Positions 10,690 to 20,572 of a stretch of 64,000 bases of DNA are shown in pieces. A model generated the notes under the pieces. The model made no database searches and was not told the origin of the DNA. It saw only the letters and a program-made list of their open reading frames with translations. The translations under genes were made by a program, and so were the position numbers. Source of the DNA: Shinisaurus crocodilurus (Eukaryota; Chordata; Lepidosauria; Squamata; Shinisauridae); assembly GCA_021292165.1 (NCBI GenBank), contig CM037878.1, positions 287,914,971 through 287,978,970 of the forward strand. Reading direction: 5' to 3'. Every line of letters begins with the position of its first letter. Positions within the stretch are counted from its first letter, which is position 1.

Positions 10690-10861
10690 TTTAGATCTTT
10701 GAACTGCCGCTTGGCTTTTATCTTGGTTACTACTTTGGTTTCACTCTATTAAAAATGTGCGGTTTTATGATTATGTTTTGCTGTGTTATTGTATTTTATG
10801 GTTTGAAGCGTTGCCTTGCAAGCCGCCCAGAGAACCTTAGCTAATGGGTGGTAATTAGAAA
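10690..10861 (+). mobile_element. L2-type LINE 3' tail
   Basis: The stretch 'cttttatcttggttactactttggtttcac' through 'gccgcccagagaaccttagctaatgggtgg' is the 3' UTR of an L2-like element, forward. A close relative is at 28645-28850. Confidence 0.65.
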
Positions 10862-11358
10862 GGTAATTTATTATTATTTGCATTTATCTATCGCCCATCT
10901 GGCCGGCAAACCGGCCACCCTGGGCGATGTACAGAAAATAAAACAGAACAAAATACATTAAAACATTTTTCTCCATTAAAATACATTAAAACAGTATAAA
11001 ATTTTAAAATCTTAGCCCACCCCATATTCCCGCCTGAATAACCAAGTTTTTAATGAGCGGCAGAAGCTCAGCAGAGAGGGGGCATGGCGGAGGTCACTCG
11101 GGAGAGAATTCCACAGTACGGGGGCCGCCACAGAAAAGGCCCTCTTCCTCGTCCCGACCAGTCTAGCTGCTCTGGCTGAAGGGACAAGGAGAAGGCCGTC
11201 TGTGGCAGATCTTGTTGAGCGGCCCACTTGGTGTTGCTGGAGACGCTCCTTGAGATAGACTGGACCGGAGCCGTATAGGGTTTTAAAGGTCAAAGCCAAC
11301 ACCTTGAATTCAGCTCGGCAAGCAACTGGTAGCCAGTGTAGCTCCTTGAGCACTGTAT
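10862..11358 (-). mobile_element. L2-type LINE 3' end with intact ORF2 C-terminus
   Basis: The minus strand encodes about 110 uninterrupted codons of an L2-like ORF2 end: LKELHWLPVACRAEFKVL, then YLKERLQQHQVGRSTRSA, then KRAFSVAAPVLWNSLPSDL and the last residues FRREYGVG. The 3' UTR and tail follow toward 10862. An open frame of this length suggests a fairly young insertion. Confidence 0.9.
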
Positions 11359-11737
11359 TTAATACATAAATAAATAAATTTATGGCGGTATGTATTCTCA
11401 ACTCAAAAAAAGCTCGAATGTAAGTTTGCCCTAGACCTAGGGTCAAGCTAGACGCAACGGTTAAATGCATCATGGCATTTAACCTGCAGTGTTGGAGTTT
11501 AAAAAGAAAAGAAAAAAGCTTCTGCTGGGAGGGCTGAAAATGATCAGGGGTCTCTCAGCAGACATCGATTGGGAATGTAACCCTTTCCTCCCCTGCTGCA
11601 GTCTAGAGGAAAAGCGTCCTGTGAAGCTGCTATTTGCTTTGGGAAGAAAGCTCCGATTGGTGTCCCTGGGGTACAGGCGACTCTCTTGGCATAGCAACCA
11701 TCACCTCTTTATTTCAAAGCAATCTCTTACCCTACAG

Positions 11738-12244
11738 CAGCAGTCCCCAACCTTTTTGGGGACCAGGGACCGGGTTCCATGGAATACATTTTTCCACGGA
11801 CCGGGGGGGGGGTCGCCCACCGCTCGCCTGCTGTGCGGCCCGGGCGGCAGCGCCGGAGAACCAGGAAGTGACGCGACGCGAGACCCGTGACGTCACTTCC
11901 GGCTTTACGAAAATGCTCATTGGAGAGGCAAGCAGAGAGACGAGCGGCGGGGGGGGTGCTCGCTGGAGCTCGCGAGCCCCCCGAGAGCCAGGACGGGGTG
12001 CTTGTCGTGCGGCGCAGCGGCGCGGTGCGCGCCACCCACCAGGATGCGCCGTGAGCACCCCACCTGGCTCTCGGGGTGCTCGCGAGCTCCGGCGAGCGCC
12101 CCCCCCGCCGCTCGTCCCTCTGCTCGCCTCCCTGACGAGCATTTTTGTGAAACCGGGTGCCGCGGCAGCCGGGCACCACACGCCCCAGTTCTTAACAGGC
12201 CATGGACCGGTACCGGTCCGCGGCCCGGGGGTTGGGGACCCCTG
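11738..12244. mobile_element. GC-rich 507-bp foldback hAT element
   Basis: The ends are CAGCAGTCCCCAACC and GGTTGGGGACCCCTG, with an exact 8-bp duplication, ccctacag (11730-11737 and 12245-12252). The inner part is a long inverted repeat: 'aaaatgctcattggagaggcaagcag...gacgagcggcgg' on the left pairs with 'ccgccgctcgtccctctgctcgcc...gacgagcattttt' on the right, arms about 110 bp. The open frames of 133-214 codons across it are a GC effect, not genes. It is non-autonomous. Confidence 0.9.
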
Positions 12245-12277
12245 CCCTACAGCATACAGTTATGCCTCCTTCTTATA

Positions 12278-12352
12278 GAATATTGAGCGGGGGGGTTTGG
12301 AGTCGATGGCCTTATAGGCCCCTTCCAACTCTACAGTCTTCTATGATTCTGA
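12278..12352 (+). mobile_element. CR1 3' tail fragment
   Basis: A short forward CR1 3' end: 'gagtcgatggccttataggccccttccaactct' followed by a 'tctatgattct' tail. Confidence 0.7.
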
Positions 12353-12411
12353 GGTAGACCCACTGAGGGAGTGGGCCCATGGAGGGAGTCTTGCTCAAGG
12401 GCCCTCCAATA

Positions 12412-12598
12412 CAGGCCTGTGGCTCACGCTGGCTCAGCTTGTCTGAGCGTGGAAAGCTAAGCAGGGCCAGGCCTGGTTATCACTTGGATGGGAGACCCCT
12501 CCTCTAGTTTCCTGCATTGAGCAGGGGGTTGGACTCGATGGCCTTGTAGGCTCCCTTCCAGCTCTATGATCTATGAGATCTATGAAATCTATGAAAAC
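12412..12598 (+). mobile_element. 5S-rRNA-headed SINE with CR1 tail
   Basis: The head 'ggaaagctaagcagggccag...ggatgggagacc' corresponds to the internal promoter region of 5S rRNA (box A, intermediate element and box C). The body from 'tgcattgagcagggggttgg' onward equals the CR1 3' end seen at 3103-3195, and the copy ends in repeated 'atctatga' units. It interrupts a hAT-like repeat, whose parts continue on both sides (12360-12411 and 12597-12615). Confidence 0.9.
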
Positions 12599-12614
12599 CT
12601 GGAGCCAACACTGA

Positions 12615-12700
12615 CTGCTATTTGATTGTATTCATTTTAATTTTGTAAACTGCCTTGCTTTCTTTCCTGAGGAAAGGTGGTCTATAAGTAATTTTAATAC
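12615..12700 (+). mobile_element. L2-type LINE tail fragment
   Basis: 'ttgattgtattcattttaattttgtaaactgcc' with 'ctgaggaaaggtggtctataag' matches the general form of L2-like 3' ends in this window. It is short and diverged. Confidence 0.45.
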
Positions 12701-13162
12701 ATGAAATGAGGTCACACAGGGGCAAGCGTTCCTGTCCTTGCGCGCCGCAGCAAGTGTGTGTGAGGTCTCCGCTCGCTCATCTGCAGAACAGGTGGTTGCT
12801 ACTCCTCCGCGGAGTACGTCAAGCCGAAAATGTCCCGCTCCTCTCCCCCAACCGACTCCCCCGGGTTCCAAGAGGTTAAGAAAACACTGCTGTAAGGAGG
12901 CACCACCAGCCCCCGAGATGCGCACTTTTAAGTCGCCCGGCTGCCACCAGATTTTGGAAAGGTCGTGCGGAGTATTATTCTGAGTGCTCGGCCCTGAGTG
13001 GAGGCCCTGGGAGATCTTAGCCTAGGAGACCGCTGCCTGATAAGAAAAAACAGAAGACTCCCCTCAGATTGGCATCTCTTGCACTAAACCCATCAGACGA
13101 AAGGCGTGGGATAATTTCGGCGTGCTCCTAGTTCCAAGTCCCTGCCCTTCAAATGCCCGCTT

Positions 13163-13846
13163 TTGGATCACTACAGCATCAGATGGACATCAGGAGCGCT
13201 GAGCGCAGGTCAGAGCAGCAGTGTGGAATGTCGGAAGCTCCAATTAAAGGCAGCACTCAGAGACAAGAGGAGAGCAATCCCTAAACACAGGGAAGGGAAG
13301 GAAAAGAACCTGGACAGGGAGCAGAAAAAGCAGACACAAGGAAAAGGCATCTTAAGAGTCCTAGGGGGAATAGGCCCCTTGGAGAGGAAATGGCCCTCAA
13401 CGCTGGCCCCGCTTCCACGGAAGCTCCTCCACATCAGGAGCCCATCTCAATACCACCTTCCCAGCCCTGGGGAAGTTGCACTGCTGTCCTCTGAGGATTC
13501 CTGCCCGGGGGCCACAGACTCCCCCGCCCCATCGGAGCACGTGTGGCTGTCCCGTCCTGTGGTCCCTCGAGGCTCAGAGGGGAAGCTGGTAGGAAGATCA
13601 AGGCAGGAAACAAGAAGGACCTTGGATAGCTCCAAGTGGGTCCTGCTAGCTGGAACTCTCCCCTACCAGTACAACAGGAGGATGTTGTCTCAGCAGGGAG
13701 CTAAAGCCAAGGGGGGGGGCTCATGTAGGCTGACAAGACCTGTAGTGCGGTCAGCGTCCTCCCCCCCTGGAGGAGCTGACTGGACTGTTAAAGGGCCCAC
13801 GCCTGCTTTTGTAGCTACGCTGGCTGGGGCATGCTGGGAGTTGTAG
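13163..13846 (+). other. unassigned open frame of 227 codons
   Basis: One of the longest uninterrupted frames in the window. The last ~15 codons run into the half MITE-A at 13807. The product is basic and Ser/Pro-rich with no recognisable domain, signal or membrane segment. It may be a fragment of a retroelement or pure chance in GC-rich DNA. I would not call it a gene. Confidence 0.12.
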
Positions 13847-13886
13847 GCCAAAAACATCTGGGAACCCAAGGTTGGAGAACACTGGT
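13807..13886. mobile_element. half copy of hAT MITE-A
   Basis: Only the right arm is present, from the central 'gctacgctggctggggcatg' to GGAGAACACTG. The left arm is missing and there is no target duplication. An intact copy follows 47 bp later. Confidence 0.8.
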
Positions 13887-13932
13887 CTATCTACTCGGCC
13901 GCCTTCCCACACCCGCACGCCTTCGTGTAAGG

Positions 13933-14066
13933 CAGTGTTTCTCAACCTTGGGTCCCCAGATGTGTTTGGCCTACAACTCCCAGCATGCCCCAGCCAGCTA
14001 TGCTGGCTGGGGCATGCTGGGAGTTGTAGGCCAAAACATCTGGGGACCCAAGGTTGAGAAACACTG
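13933..14066. mobile_element. hAT MITE-A, CAGTGTTTCTCAACC variant
   Basis: A 134-bp near-perfect palindrome with an exact 8-bp duplication, gtgtaagg (13925-13932 and 14067-14074). The ends read TTTCTC rather than TTCTCC, a subfamily shared with 31383-31517. Confidence 0.95.
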
Positions 14067-14376
14067 GTGTAAGGAGAAGAGGTGACAATTATGGCCTCTC
14101 TCGCCAGTGTGGGGGGAATCGAAAGCAAAACCGCAAGAAGGTAGTTTTCAGGGAGACAGGGATCCAAAGCAGATTTATAAAGAGGCGTGGTGTGTGTGTT
14201 TCATGATGTTGGCATCACAGTGCCCAAAAGCAGAGAAAGTGGTACTGAGTGCAAATTCAGTACCTTGAGAATCTCAATGTAAAACAAACAAACAAGCATC
14301 AAAGTTTCTGGCTCTCAAGGAGCACACAACAAATGTTTACTCCCCAAGGTCCCTGCAATATGCAGCCCCCGGTCTA

Positions 14377-14390
14377 TGTACACACACCAC

Positions 14391-14425
<35 letters not shown>

Positions 14426-14432
14426 CACACAC
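14377..14432. repeat. CA microsatellite
   Basis: Interrupted (CA)n of about 55 bp. Other CA/GT tracts are at 4844-4865, 15678-15702, 17123-17143, 18231-18252, 23967-23984, 52425-52444 and 60687-60712. Confidence 0.95.
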
Positions 14433-15677
14433 TCATCACGTTGACAAGAGATTTCCCCGGCTTATAACCACGTTCAAGGTACCAGGAGGGGAAAACAATC
14501 ATCCCTGCAGCCCATAATATTGCATAAAGTCAAGGAACAAGCATTTCCACGGCTTTGATTTTGCCTCCCACGGGGTCCATCGCAAATGTTTAAAGAAGAA
14601 AAGCTTACATTTTTCACTTTGCATTCCCAAGATAAAAGGGGAATCTTCTAAGCAGGGGATGTAACAGATGTACTTTCTGCTCAAACGCCCCGGCAGCACT
14701 CAACAAATCCTTTGCTGTGTCGGATTTAACGCTCCCACCCTGGGGTTTACTTCCAGGAACTAGGCTGCATCTCTTGGGCTTTCAGAGCAACAGGCACACG
14801 CTGCAAGCGGTCTCCCAAAAACGTGAGTTCCCCCCCTCCCCCTCCAAGAAAAGCACCGGGGCTAGAATAAGAGGCTTTTCGACTCTTCAAGTGGCTGGAT
14901 TTCGCATTTGGACAGGCGATGAAGAATTTCACAAAAGGCACTCTGCTCATGGTCAGGGGCTCTTTGCCAGATTTCCCCCCAAATAAAAAGATTGCAGATC
15001 TGTTTGCTTCATGAGTATACTTTCAAGCTCTTGTTGTTGTTGTTTTTAAATGCAGCACAGTGGGGGAGGGAGGGGGCAAGAAAGAAAGAAAGAAAGTCAA
15101 AGGGAAGCTCAGGGGGCAGGAAGAAGTGAATTGCCAAAACCTGCAGCTTGCAGTGTTGACTCTCGAGAGCTTCCTTCCTTTTTGTCCGGTGCCACGGAGA
15201 AAGCGCCCCAAGAAACGCAGCCGTCAGCTTTTCGCCCCAAACTCAGTGACCTCCGCTTGCTTTCTATGCATGCATGCATGTGCGCACGTGTTCGCAAGCA
15301 GAAGCCAGATCCAGCAGCAGGAAGTCACACACAACGGAACAACAGGGCCCTCCATTGTCTTTCCTTGCCTTAGGTCAGCACCCGGAACACCAGGGCCGGT
15401 TTGGCCCCAGCGAGGAGGTCACAGCTTTCCCCCTTGGACACCCCGTTTCCTGGACAGTCGCTCTTCCCTAGGAACCGACAGGGAAGCATTATGCTAGTTT
15501 CCATCAGCCTAGAACACTTTTCCACTTAAAAGAAGAAGAAGAAAAGCCTGGCTTTTTGTACTTCAAGTATTAAAGCAGGACGAAAGCTGCCATATGCCTA
15601 CTGCGAGTGGCGTTCGGAAACTGCACCCGCTCCAGTCTCCTCACCATCACAGAACTTGCACAAGAAAGTGAAAATGA
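14433..15677. other. no gene or clear repeat seen
   Basis: About 1.2 kb of intron-like sequence. Open frames of up to 145 codons around 15050-15500 overlap each other on both strands and show no domain. Confidence 0.4.
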
Positions 15678-15707
15678 AGTGTGTGTGTGTGTGTGTGTGT
15701 GTATTAA

Positions 15708-15847
15708 TTGGCTCAGCTTGTCTGAGCATGGAAAGCTAAGCAGGGTCGGGCCTGGTTATTACTTGGATGGGAGACCCCTCCTCTAGTTTCCTGCATTGAG
15801 CAGGGGGTTGGACTCGATGGCCTTGTAGGCCCCTTCCAACTCTATTA
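15708..15847 (+). mobile_element. 5S-rRNA-headed SINE with CR1 tail, slightly 5' truncated
   Basis: The head keeps 'gcatggaaagctaagcagggtcgggcctgg', the closest to canonical 5S rRNA of any copy here. The CR1-like part follows, and the tail is cut short by the MITE at 15851. A GT repeat lies directly upstream. Confidence 0.9.
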
Positions 15848-15850
15848 TAG

Positions 15851-15978
15851 CAGTGTTCTCCAACCTTGGGTCCCCAGATGTTTTTGGCCTACAACCTTTG
15901 GCCTACAGCATAGCTGGCTGGAGTATGCTTGGAGTTGTAGGCCAGAAACATCTGGGGACCCAAGGTTGGAGAACACTG
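15851..15978. mobile_element. hAT MITE-A with shared central scar
   Basis: A 128-bp palindrome. The centre 'ggcctacaacctttggcctacagcatagc' is the exact inverse of the unusual centre of the copy at 5028-5155, so both descend from one already rearranged element. The flanks are AT-rich and do not give a clean duplication. Confidence 0.85.
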
Positions 15979-16112
15979 CTATATATAGAACCCTTCTATC
16001 AAAGAATTTCCAGGATGGAATGCAGAGTAACTACACAACAGCAAAAGAGCTATACAAAACATTCTCTCTCTCTCTGTCTCTCTCACCCAGCCCCCCAGAT
16101 GTTTTGGGACTA

Positions 16113-16366
16113 CAGTAATACCTTGGAGACTGCAAGTAACTTGGTTTGAGAGCATTTTGCAAGACAAGCAAATTTTTAAATATTTATTTAATATATTTTT
16201 TTACTTGATATACAAGCGACGTCTTGCAATACAAGTGCTGTAGTACAGCTTAAATTAAAAATCTCTGTACACATTGGGGGGGGGGGATTTCGTTTTGATA
16301 TAAGAGTGTTTTGGATTACAAGCATGTTTCCGGAACGAATTATGCTCTCAATCCAAGGCATGACTG
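16113..16366 (+). mobile_element. mariner-like MITE flanked by TA
   Basis: The ends are CAGTAATACCTTGGA and CCAAGGCATGACTG, flanked by TA on both sides (16111-16112, 16367-16368). It is 254 bp with no coding capacity. TA targets and CAGT ends fit the Tc1/mariner/pogo superfamily. Four more loci in this window carry the family. Confidence 0.88.
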
Positions 16367-16496
16367 TACCATTCCCAGCCAGGATGTTTGGGGAGGCTGC
16401 ACTAGCCCTATTCACGCAACTGAACTGAACGCCAGAGGGAGGGAGGAACAGCAGCAGGCCCGACCCCGAGCGCCAAGGCACTCATCGGCTCTTCTA

Positions 16497-16625
16497 CGCC
16501 AGGGGTGAGCAACACATGAGCCACTGGATGCATGCAGCCCCCGTGGCCATTTTTGCAGGGGGCGCCACCCCAGGGAAATTTGCCACGGCAGCAAAAAAAA
16601 ACATGGCAATTTTGCAAGGAAACAT
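16497..16625. mobile_element. hAT fragment
   Basis: 'caggggtgagcaacacatgagcc' is one end of a hAT of the CAGGGGTG type. The other end is not found before the CR1 at 16627. Confidence 0.4.
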
Positions 16626-16626
16626 A

Positions 16627-16937
16627 AGCGCATAAGAAGAGCCCTGCTGGATCAGGCCAAGGGTCCATCTAGTCCCACATTCTGTTCACACAGCAGCCAG
16701 CCAGCTGCCCACGGGATCCCACAAGCAGGACAGGAGTGCAACAGCACCCTCCCGCCCATGTTCCCCAGCAACTGGAGTACACAGGCACACTGCCTCTGAT
16801 ACTGGAGGTGGCACGTAGCCAGTTAGGACTAGTAGCCACTGATAGCCTGATCCTCCTCCAGGAATTTGCCCAGTCCCCTTTTAAAGCCATCCAAATTGGT
16901 GGCTGGCCATCACGACATGTTGTGGGAGAGTTCTAGA
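16627..16937 (-). mobile_element. CR1 LINE 3' end
   Basis: Reverse CR1 3' region, from the tail-side 'cataagaagagccctgctggatcagg' to 'ggaatttgcccagtccccttttaaagccatcc'. It belongs to a different CR1 subfamily from the copy at 3103. Confidence 0.85.
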
Positions 16938-17297
16938 AACAATGGTTGCTGCTGGATTCTACGATGCAAAAAAAGTCAACCGGCTGCCAATCTGGGATGC
17001 AGCTGAGAGATGGACGGGCCTGTCCACGTACACACCCTGCTGTCAGGCAGTGGGCTTGTCCCATCAGCGGGGGACCCTATGGAGCAGGGTCATGATGTGA
17101 CTGAGCCCCTTGGCAATAGGCACCACACACACACACACACACACCCGTACATGAAGGCGCGTGTGAGTGATAGCAGAGCTCCGCGTGTGCTGGATGGGAG
17201 AATTAAAATCCTGTCTGTGCATAGAGGCCCATTTCTCTACACACAGATCTCCAGATCTCACCCCCCTCTGCGCAGCTGCCAGCCAGCTTGCCTGTAA

Positions 17298-17822
17298 TCC
17301 GACTCCAGCTTGTAGCTTCCCCAGTTTGCAGATTAATCCAAGTAGCAAGTAGCAAGGAAACACTCTGTAAGACCACAGGTCTATTTCTACCTGCTTATTC
17401 ACTTAGCAAGTAAAGTTCTACAGAGTATACATTTCCTAGTTACAGTCCATGCGCAGAGTATAAATGCATAGCAAGCATTACATCCAGTGGAGTAGGTTGA
17501 GCTTCACTCCACCTCAGCAAAGGCGTTACATTGTTGCAAAGTCCAGCAAGCAATAGCCAGAAGAGAGAAAGAATAGAGAAAGCAGTCCTGCTCTTCTCTA
17601 AAATGGCTTCAGACAGAAAAACAAGTTAGCACGTCATTCAGAACATACAAACCATGTGACTAGCTCATAATGATCCCAGGATCTAGCTTTCCCATGAGAA
17701 AGAACACGGGAAAGTAGAAAGACACAACATACTTGTTTACCGCCATTCTGTTCCTCTCCAAGTGTAAACACTGTGCTACAGCTGGTCAATGTGATTCATA
17801 TTGTCCACACCTTGCCCATCAT
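17298..17822 (-). mobile_element. LTR-like sequence, uncertain
   Basis: Read on the minus strand this ~525-bp stretch starts TGATGGGCAAGG and ends GGATTACA. It contains a TATA-like 'tttatactct', then 'gaataagcag' about 60 bp on, the layout of an endogenous retroviral or other LTR. No matching 4-6 bp target duplication was seen, and no gag, pol or env sequence adjoins it. Confidence 0.3.
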
Positions 17823-18462
17823 AATAAGCGACGGACATTTCGCCCGCAAGAAATATAGGCACGCTCCATTTTAGACTCAGACTGGCAGGACCTCTCGCAG
17901 CCTCGCAGAGGTGCCGCTGATCACGGCTTGCCAAGATCAAAGGCAACGGCGTTCTCTCTACAGCAGGCAGCCCCTCCTCTAGCTCTTCCGTGGTTCTGTT
18001 TTTCTACCCTCCTTGTCAAAATGAATAACAGCTTCACGCACCTCACAGTACAATAGGCGCAACAACAAAGAGGAGGTTGACACCCAGCTATTCAAGTTCT
18101 GGAGGCGCCGCAAAGGCTTCCTTAGGCCCGAAGGATACAGAAGACACGGAGTCCCAGAGCCGGAGGGGTCCTCAGAGGCCATCTAGTCCAACGCCCTGCT
18201 CCAAGGAGGAAATCCAGAACTAGAGCATCCACACACACACACACACACACACCTGACAGATGGCTGTCCAGCCCCTGCTTGAAGAGCTCCAGCAAGGGAG
18301 AGCTGACCAGCCCTCAGTAATTACTTCCGGCGTCAAAGACACACACCCAGGTTAGCCTGGTAATGGAGGCTACGGCATTTCCTTGGTTCAATTAAATTGA
18401 CGGAGAGCCTTTCGATTAACTAAAGTAACTCTACATTACTTCCCCCCCCCCCCATGTAAATA
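17823..18462. other. no gene seen; short SINE-like piece
   Basis: Mostly unassigned. At 18150-18300 'gagccggaggggtcctcagaggccatctagtccaacgccctgctc' resembles an old CR1-type tail in reverse, with a CA repeat inside. Confidence 0.35.
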
Positions 18463-18723
18463 CAGTAATGCCTTGGATTGCAAGTAACTTGGTTTGAGAG
18501 CGTTTTGCAAGACAAGCAAATTTTTAAATATTTATTTAATTCTTTTTTTTCCCCCACTTGATATCCATGCGATGTCTTGCAATACAAGTACTGTAGTACA
18601 GCTTAAATTAAAAATCTCTGTACAAATTTGGGGGGGGGGATTTCGTTTTGATATAAGAGTGTTTTGGATTACAAACAAGCACGTTTCCGGAACGAATTAT
18701 GCTCTCAATCCAAGGAATGACTG
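18463..18723 (+). mobile_element. mariner-like MITE flanked by TA
   Basis: A 261-bp copy with ends CAGTAATGCCTTGGATTG and CAATCCAAGGAATGACTG and flanking TA (18461-18462, 18724-18725). A CT/CA microsatellite (18780-18842) lies just downstream. Confidence 0.9.
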
Positions 18724-18777
18724 TACTTCCAAAAAATCTCAGATGGCTGCATTGCGAGAAGTATCCCCCTGCCCACC

Positions 18778-18819
<42 letters not shown>

Positions 18820-18999
18820 GAGAAAGAGAGAGAGAGAGAGAGAACTGGAATGCCTCTTCTAAAATGGTGCCTGCTGCAATATATTTGTGCATTTGTTTAT
18901 CAAAGAAAGTATGTCTTCAGGAGTCTTGTTTTATTAACACGCAAATATATACAGATTTAACTGCTCAATTCAAACTCATGATTAATCCTTTAAGACAGG

Positions 19000-19165
19000 G
19001 CCGGCGTCAAGGGTAGGCCTGGTCGGGCAACTGCCGAGGGCCAAGGGCCCCCTGGAGCCGCTCCTCCTCTTCCCCCCCGTGCGCCCTGCTCGTTCACCTG
19101 CCTCTCGATCTGGCCCAGGCAACGGTGGCGGTGAGGAGGAGGAGGAGCAGCGGGTGCCGCTGCCT
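19000..19165. mobile_element. hAT-like repeat fragment
   Basis: It starts CAGGGCCGGCGTCAAGGGTAGG and continues through 'ctggcccaggcaacggtggcggtgagg'. It is the same family as the element at 6746-7857. The end is truncated near a MITE-B fragment (19175-19300). Confidence 0.55.
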
Positions 19166-19174
19166 GTGGATGCT

Positions 19175-19300
19175 GGTGGATGCTGGGATTTGTGGTCCAA
19201 CGCGTCAGGAGGGCAACCAGGTTGGGGAAGGCTGAGTCAACTTATTCAAGCAGCCTTCCCCAACTTGGTGCTCGCCAGTGGTCAGGCATGATGGAAGTTG
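19175..19300. mobile_element. hAT MITE-B fragments
   Basis: A right end, 'ggcaaccaggttggggaaggctg', and a left end, 'cagccttccccaacttggtgc', lie head-to-tail with 'agtcaacttattcaag' between them, so parts of two MITE-B copies abut. Confidence 0.6.
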
Positions 19301-19556
19301 TCGTGCACCATGATTCATGGATGAATTTTCCTTGACTGTTGCACCCACAACCTGTCCAATCCCCACCCACCCCCGCCCCACTTTGACCTATCAGGCCAGA
19401 CCCCAGCCTGGCATAATACGCCGCACAGGGTGTGTCACACGACATCCAAGAAACTAAGAGGCTGCCTAACGGAAGGGCTGGAGGCAGGGAAAGGTGGCTT
19501 TGCATTAGTCAACGCTGCTGGATTCTTTATATCGCCAGTGGTGCAGCCATTTTGGA

Positions 19557-20340
19557 TTTTATTTATTTATTTATTACATTTATACCCTGCGCTTTTTTCC
19601 TGCAAGGAACCCAAGGCGGCTTGCATAACCCTCCTCCTCCTCTCCACTTGATCCTCACAAGAACGCGGCGGCTCGCCTGATTAAGGGCAGCCGCCAGCGT
19701 GATCACATCACGCCAGTGCTTAATGAGTTGCACTGGCTACCAGTTGCTTGCCGAGCCGAATTCAAGGTGTTGGTTTTGACCTTTAAAACCCTACACGGCT
19801 CCGGCCCAGCTTATCTCAAGGAGCGCCTCCAGCAACATCAAGTAGGCCGCTCAACAAGGTCTGCCACGGACGGCCTTCTCCTTATCCCATCAGCCAGAGC
19901 AGCCAGGCTGGTGGGGACTAGGAAGAGGGCCTTCTCTGTGGCGGCCCCCACATTATGGAACTCCCTCCCTAGTGACCTTCGCCATGCCCCCTCCGTGATG
20001 AGCTTCCACCGTGCATTAAAAACATGGCTGTTCAGGCGGGAATATGGGGTGGGTTAGGTTTTTAATGATAATTTTTTATATTGTTTTAATTATTATATTT
20101 TATTGTGTTGTTTTGTTGTATTTTAATTGTACATCGCCCAGGGTGGCCGGGTGACCGGCCAGATGGGCGATTGATAAATATAATAAATAAAATAAATAAA
20201 CAACCCTGTGAGGTAGGTGAGGCTGACAGTCAGTGACTGGCCCAAAGTCACCCACTGAGTTTCATGGCCGAGTGGGGACTAGAACCAGGATCTCCCGACT
20301 CCCAGTCCAACACTCTCACCACTACGCCACGCTGGCTCTC
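19557..20340 (-). mobile_element. Sauria-type SINE split by an L2 insertion
   Basis: SINE tail and body lie at 19557-19667 and the rest of the body and tRNA head at 20201-20340, both reverse. Joined at 'cctcacaa|caaccctgtgagg' they make one normal SINE. The L2 piece at 19668-20200 sits between, so the SINE is older than this L2 insertion. Confidence 0.9.
19668..20200 (+). mobile_element. L2-type LINE, 5' truncated, young
   Basis: About 115 uninterrupted codons (19716-20057) give the ORF2 C-terminus: LNELHWLPVACRAEFKVL, YLKERLQQHQVGRST, KRAFSVAAPTLWNSLPSDL, FRREYGVG. The 3' UTR ends with the 'gggtggccgggtgaccggccagatgggcg' hairpin and a TAAA tail. The open frame and nested position argue for recent insertion. 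Confidence 0.92.
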
Positions 20341-20477
20341 TTTGTAATATGCTGGCAGGTTTTCAAAAATCCATTTCTTCCAAATGCCTTATAATGTACG
20401 CTTTAAAAGGAGGGGGGAATCCCCTCGCCCTGCAAGTCACTCGCATTTTCTACTACACAAAATGAGGGCATTAAGAC

Positions 20478-20572
20478 CAAAGTTAGCCTACATATATAGG
20501 CTAACTTTGGCCTATATATATATAGGCCTATATATAGCCTATATATATATATAGGCTAACTGAACAGGACTT
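20478..20572. repeat. TA-rich nested palindrome
   Basis: Repeated 'ggctaac', 'ggcc' and (TA)n blocks form several overlapping inverted repeats, for example 'gcctacatatataggc' and 'gcctatatatatatataggc'. It could extrude as a cruciform. No mobile-element ends are seen. Confidence 0.85.

Noticed and set aside
11634..12278. 214-, 150- and 149-codon frames as genes
   Set aside because: They lie across the GC-rich foldback hAT element and mirror each other because the element is palindromic.
12412..12598. 5S rRNA gene
   Set aside because: Only the internal promoter region resembles 5S rRNA. The 3' half is CR1 tail sequence and about ten dispersed copies exist, so it is a SINE.
17298..17822. complete provirus
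   Set aside because: Only LTR-like signals are present. No gag, pol or env open frame or remnant was seen nearby.
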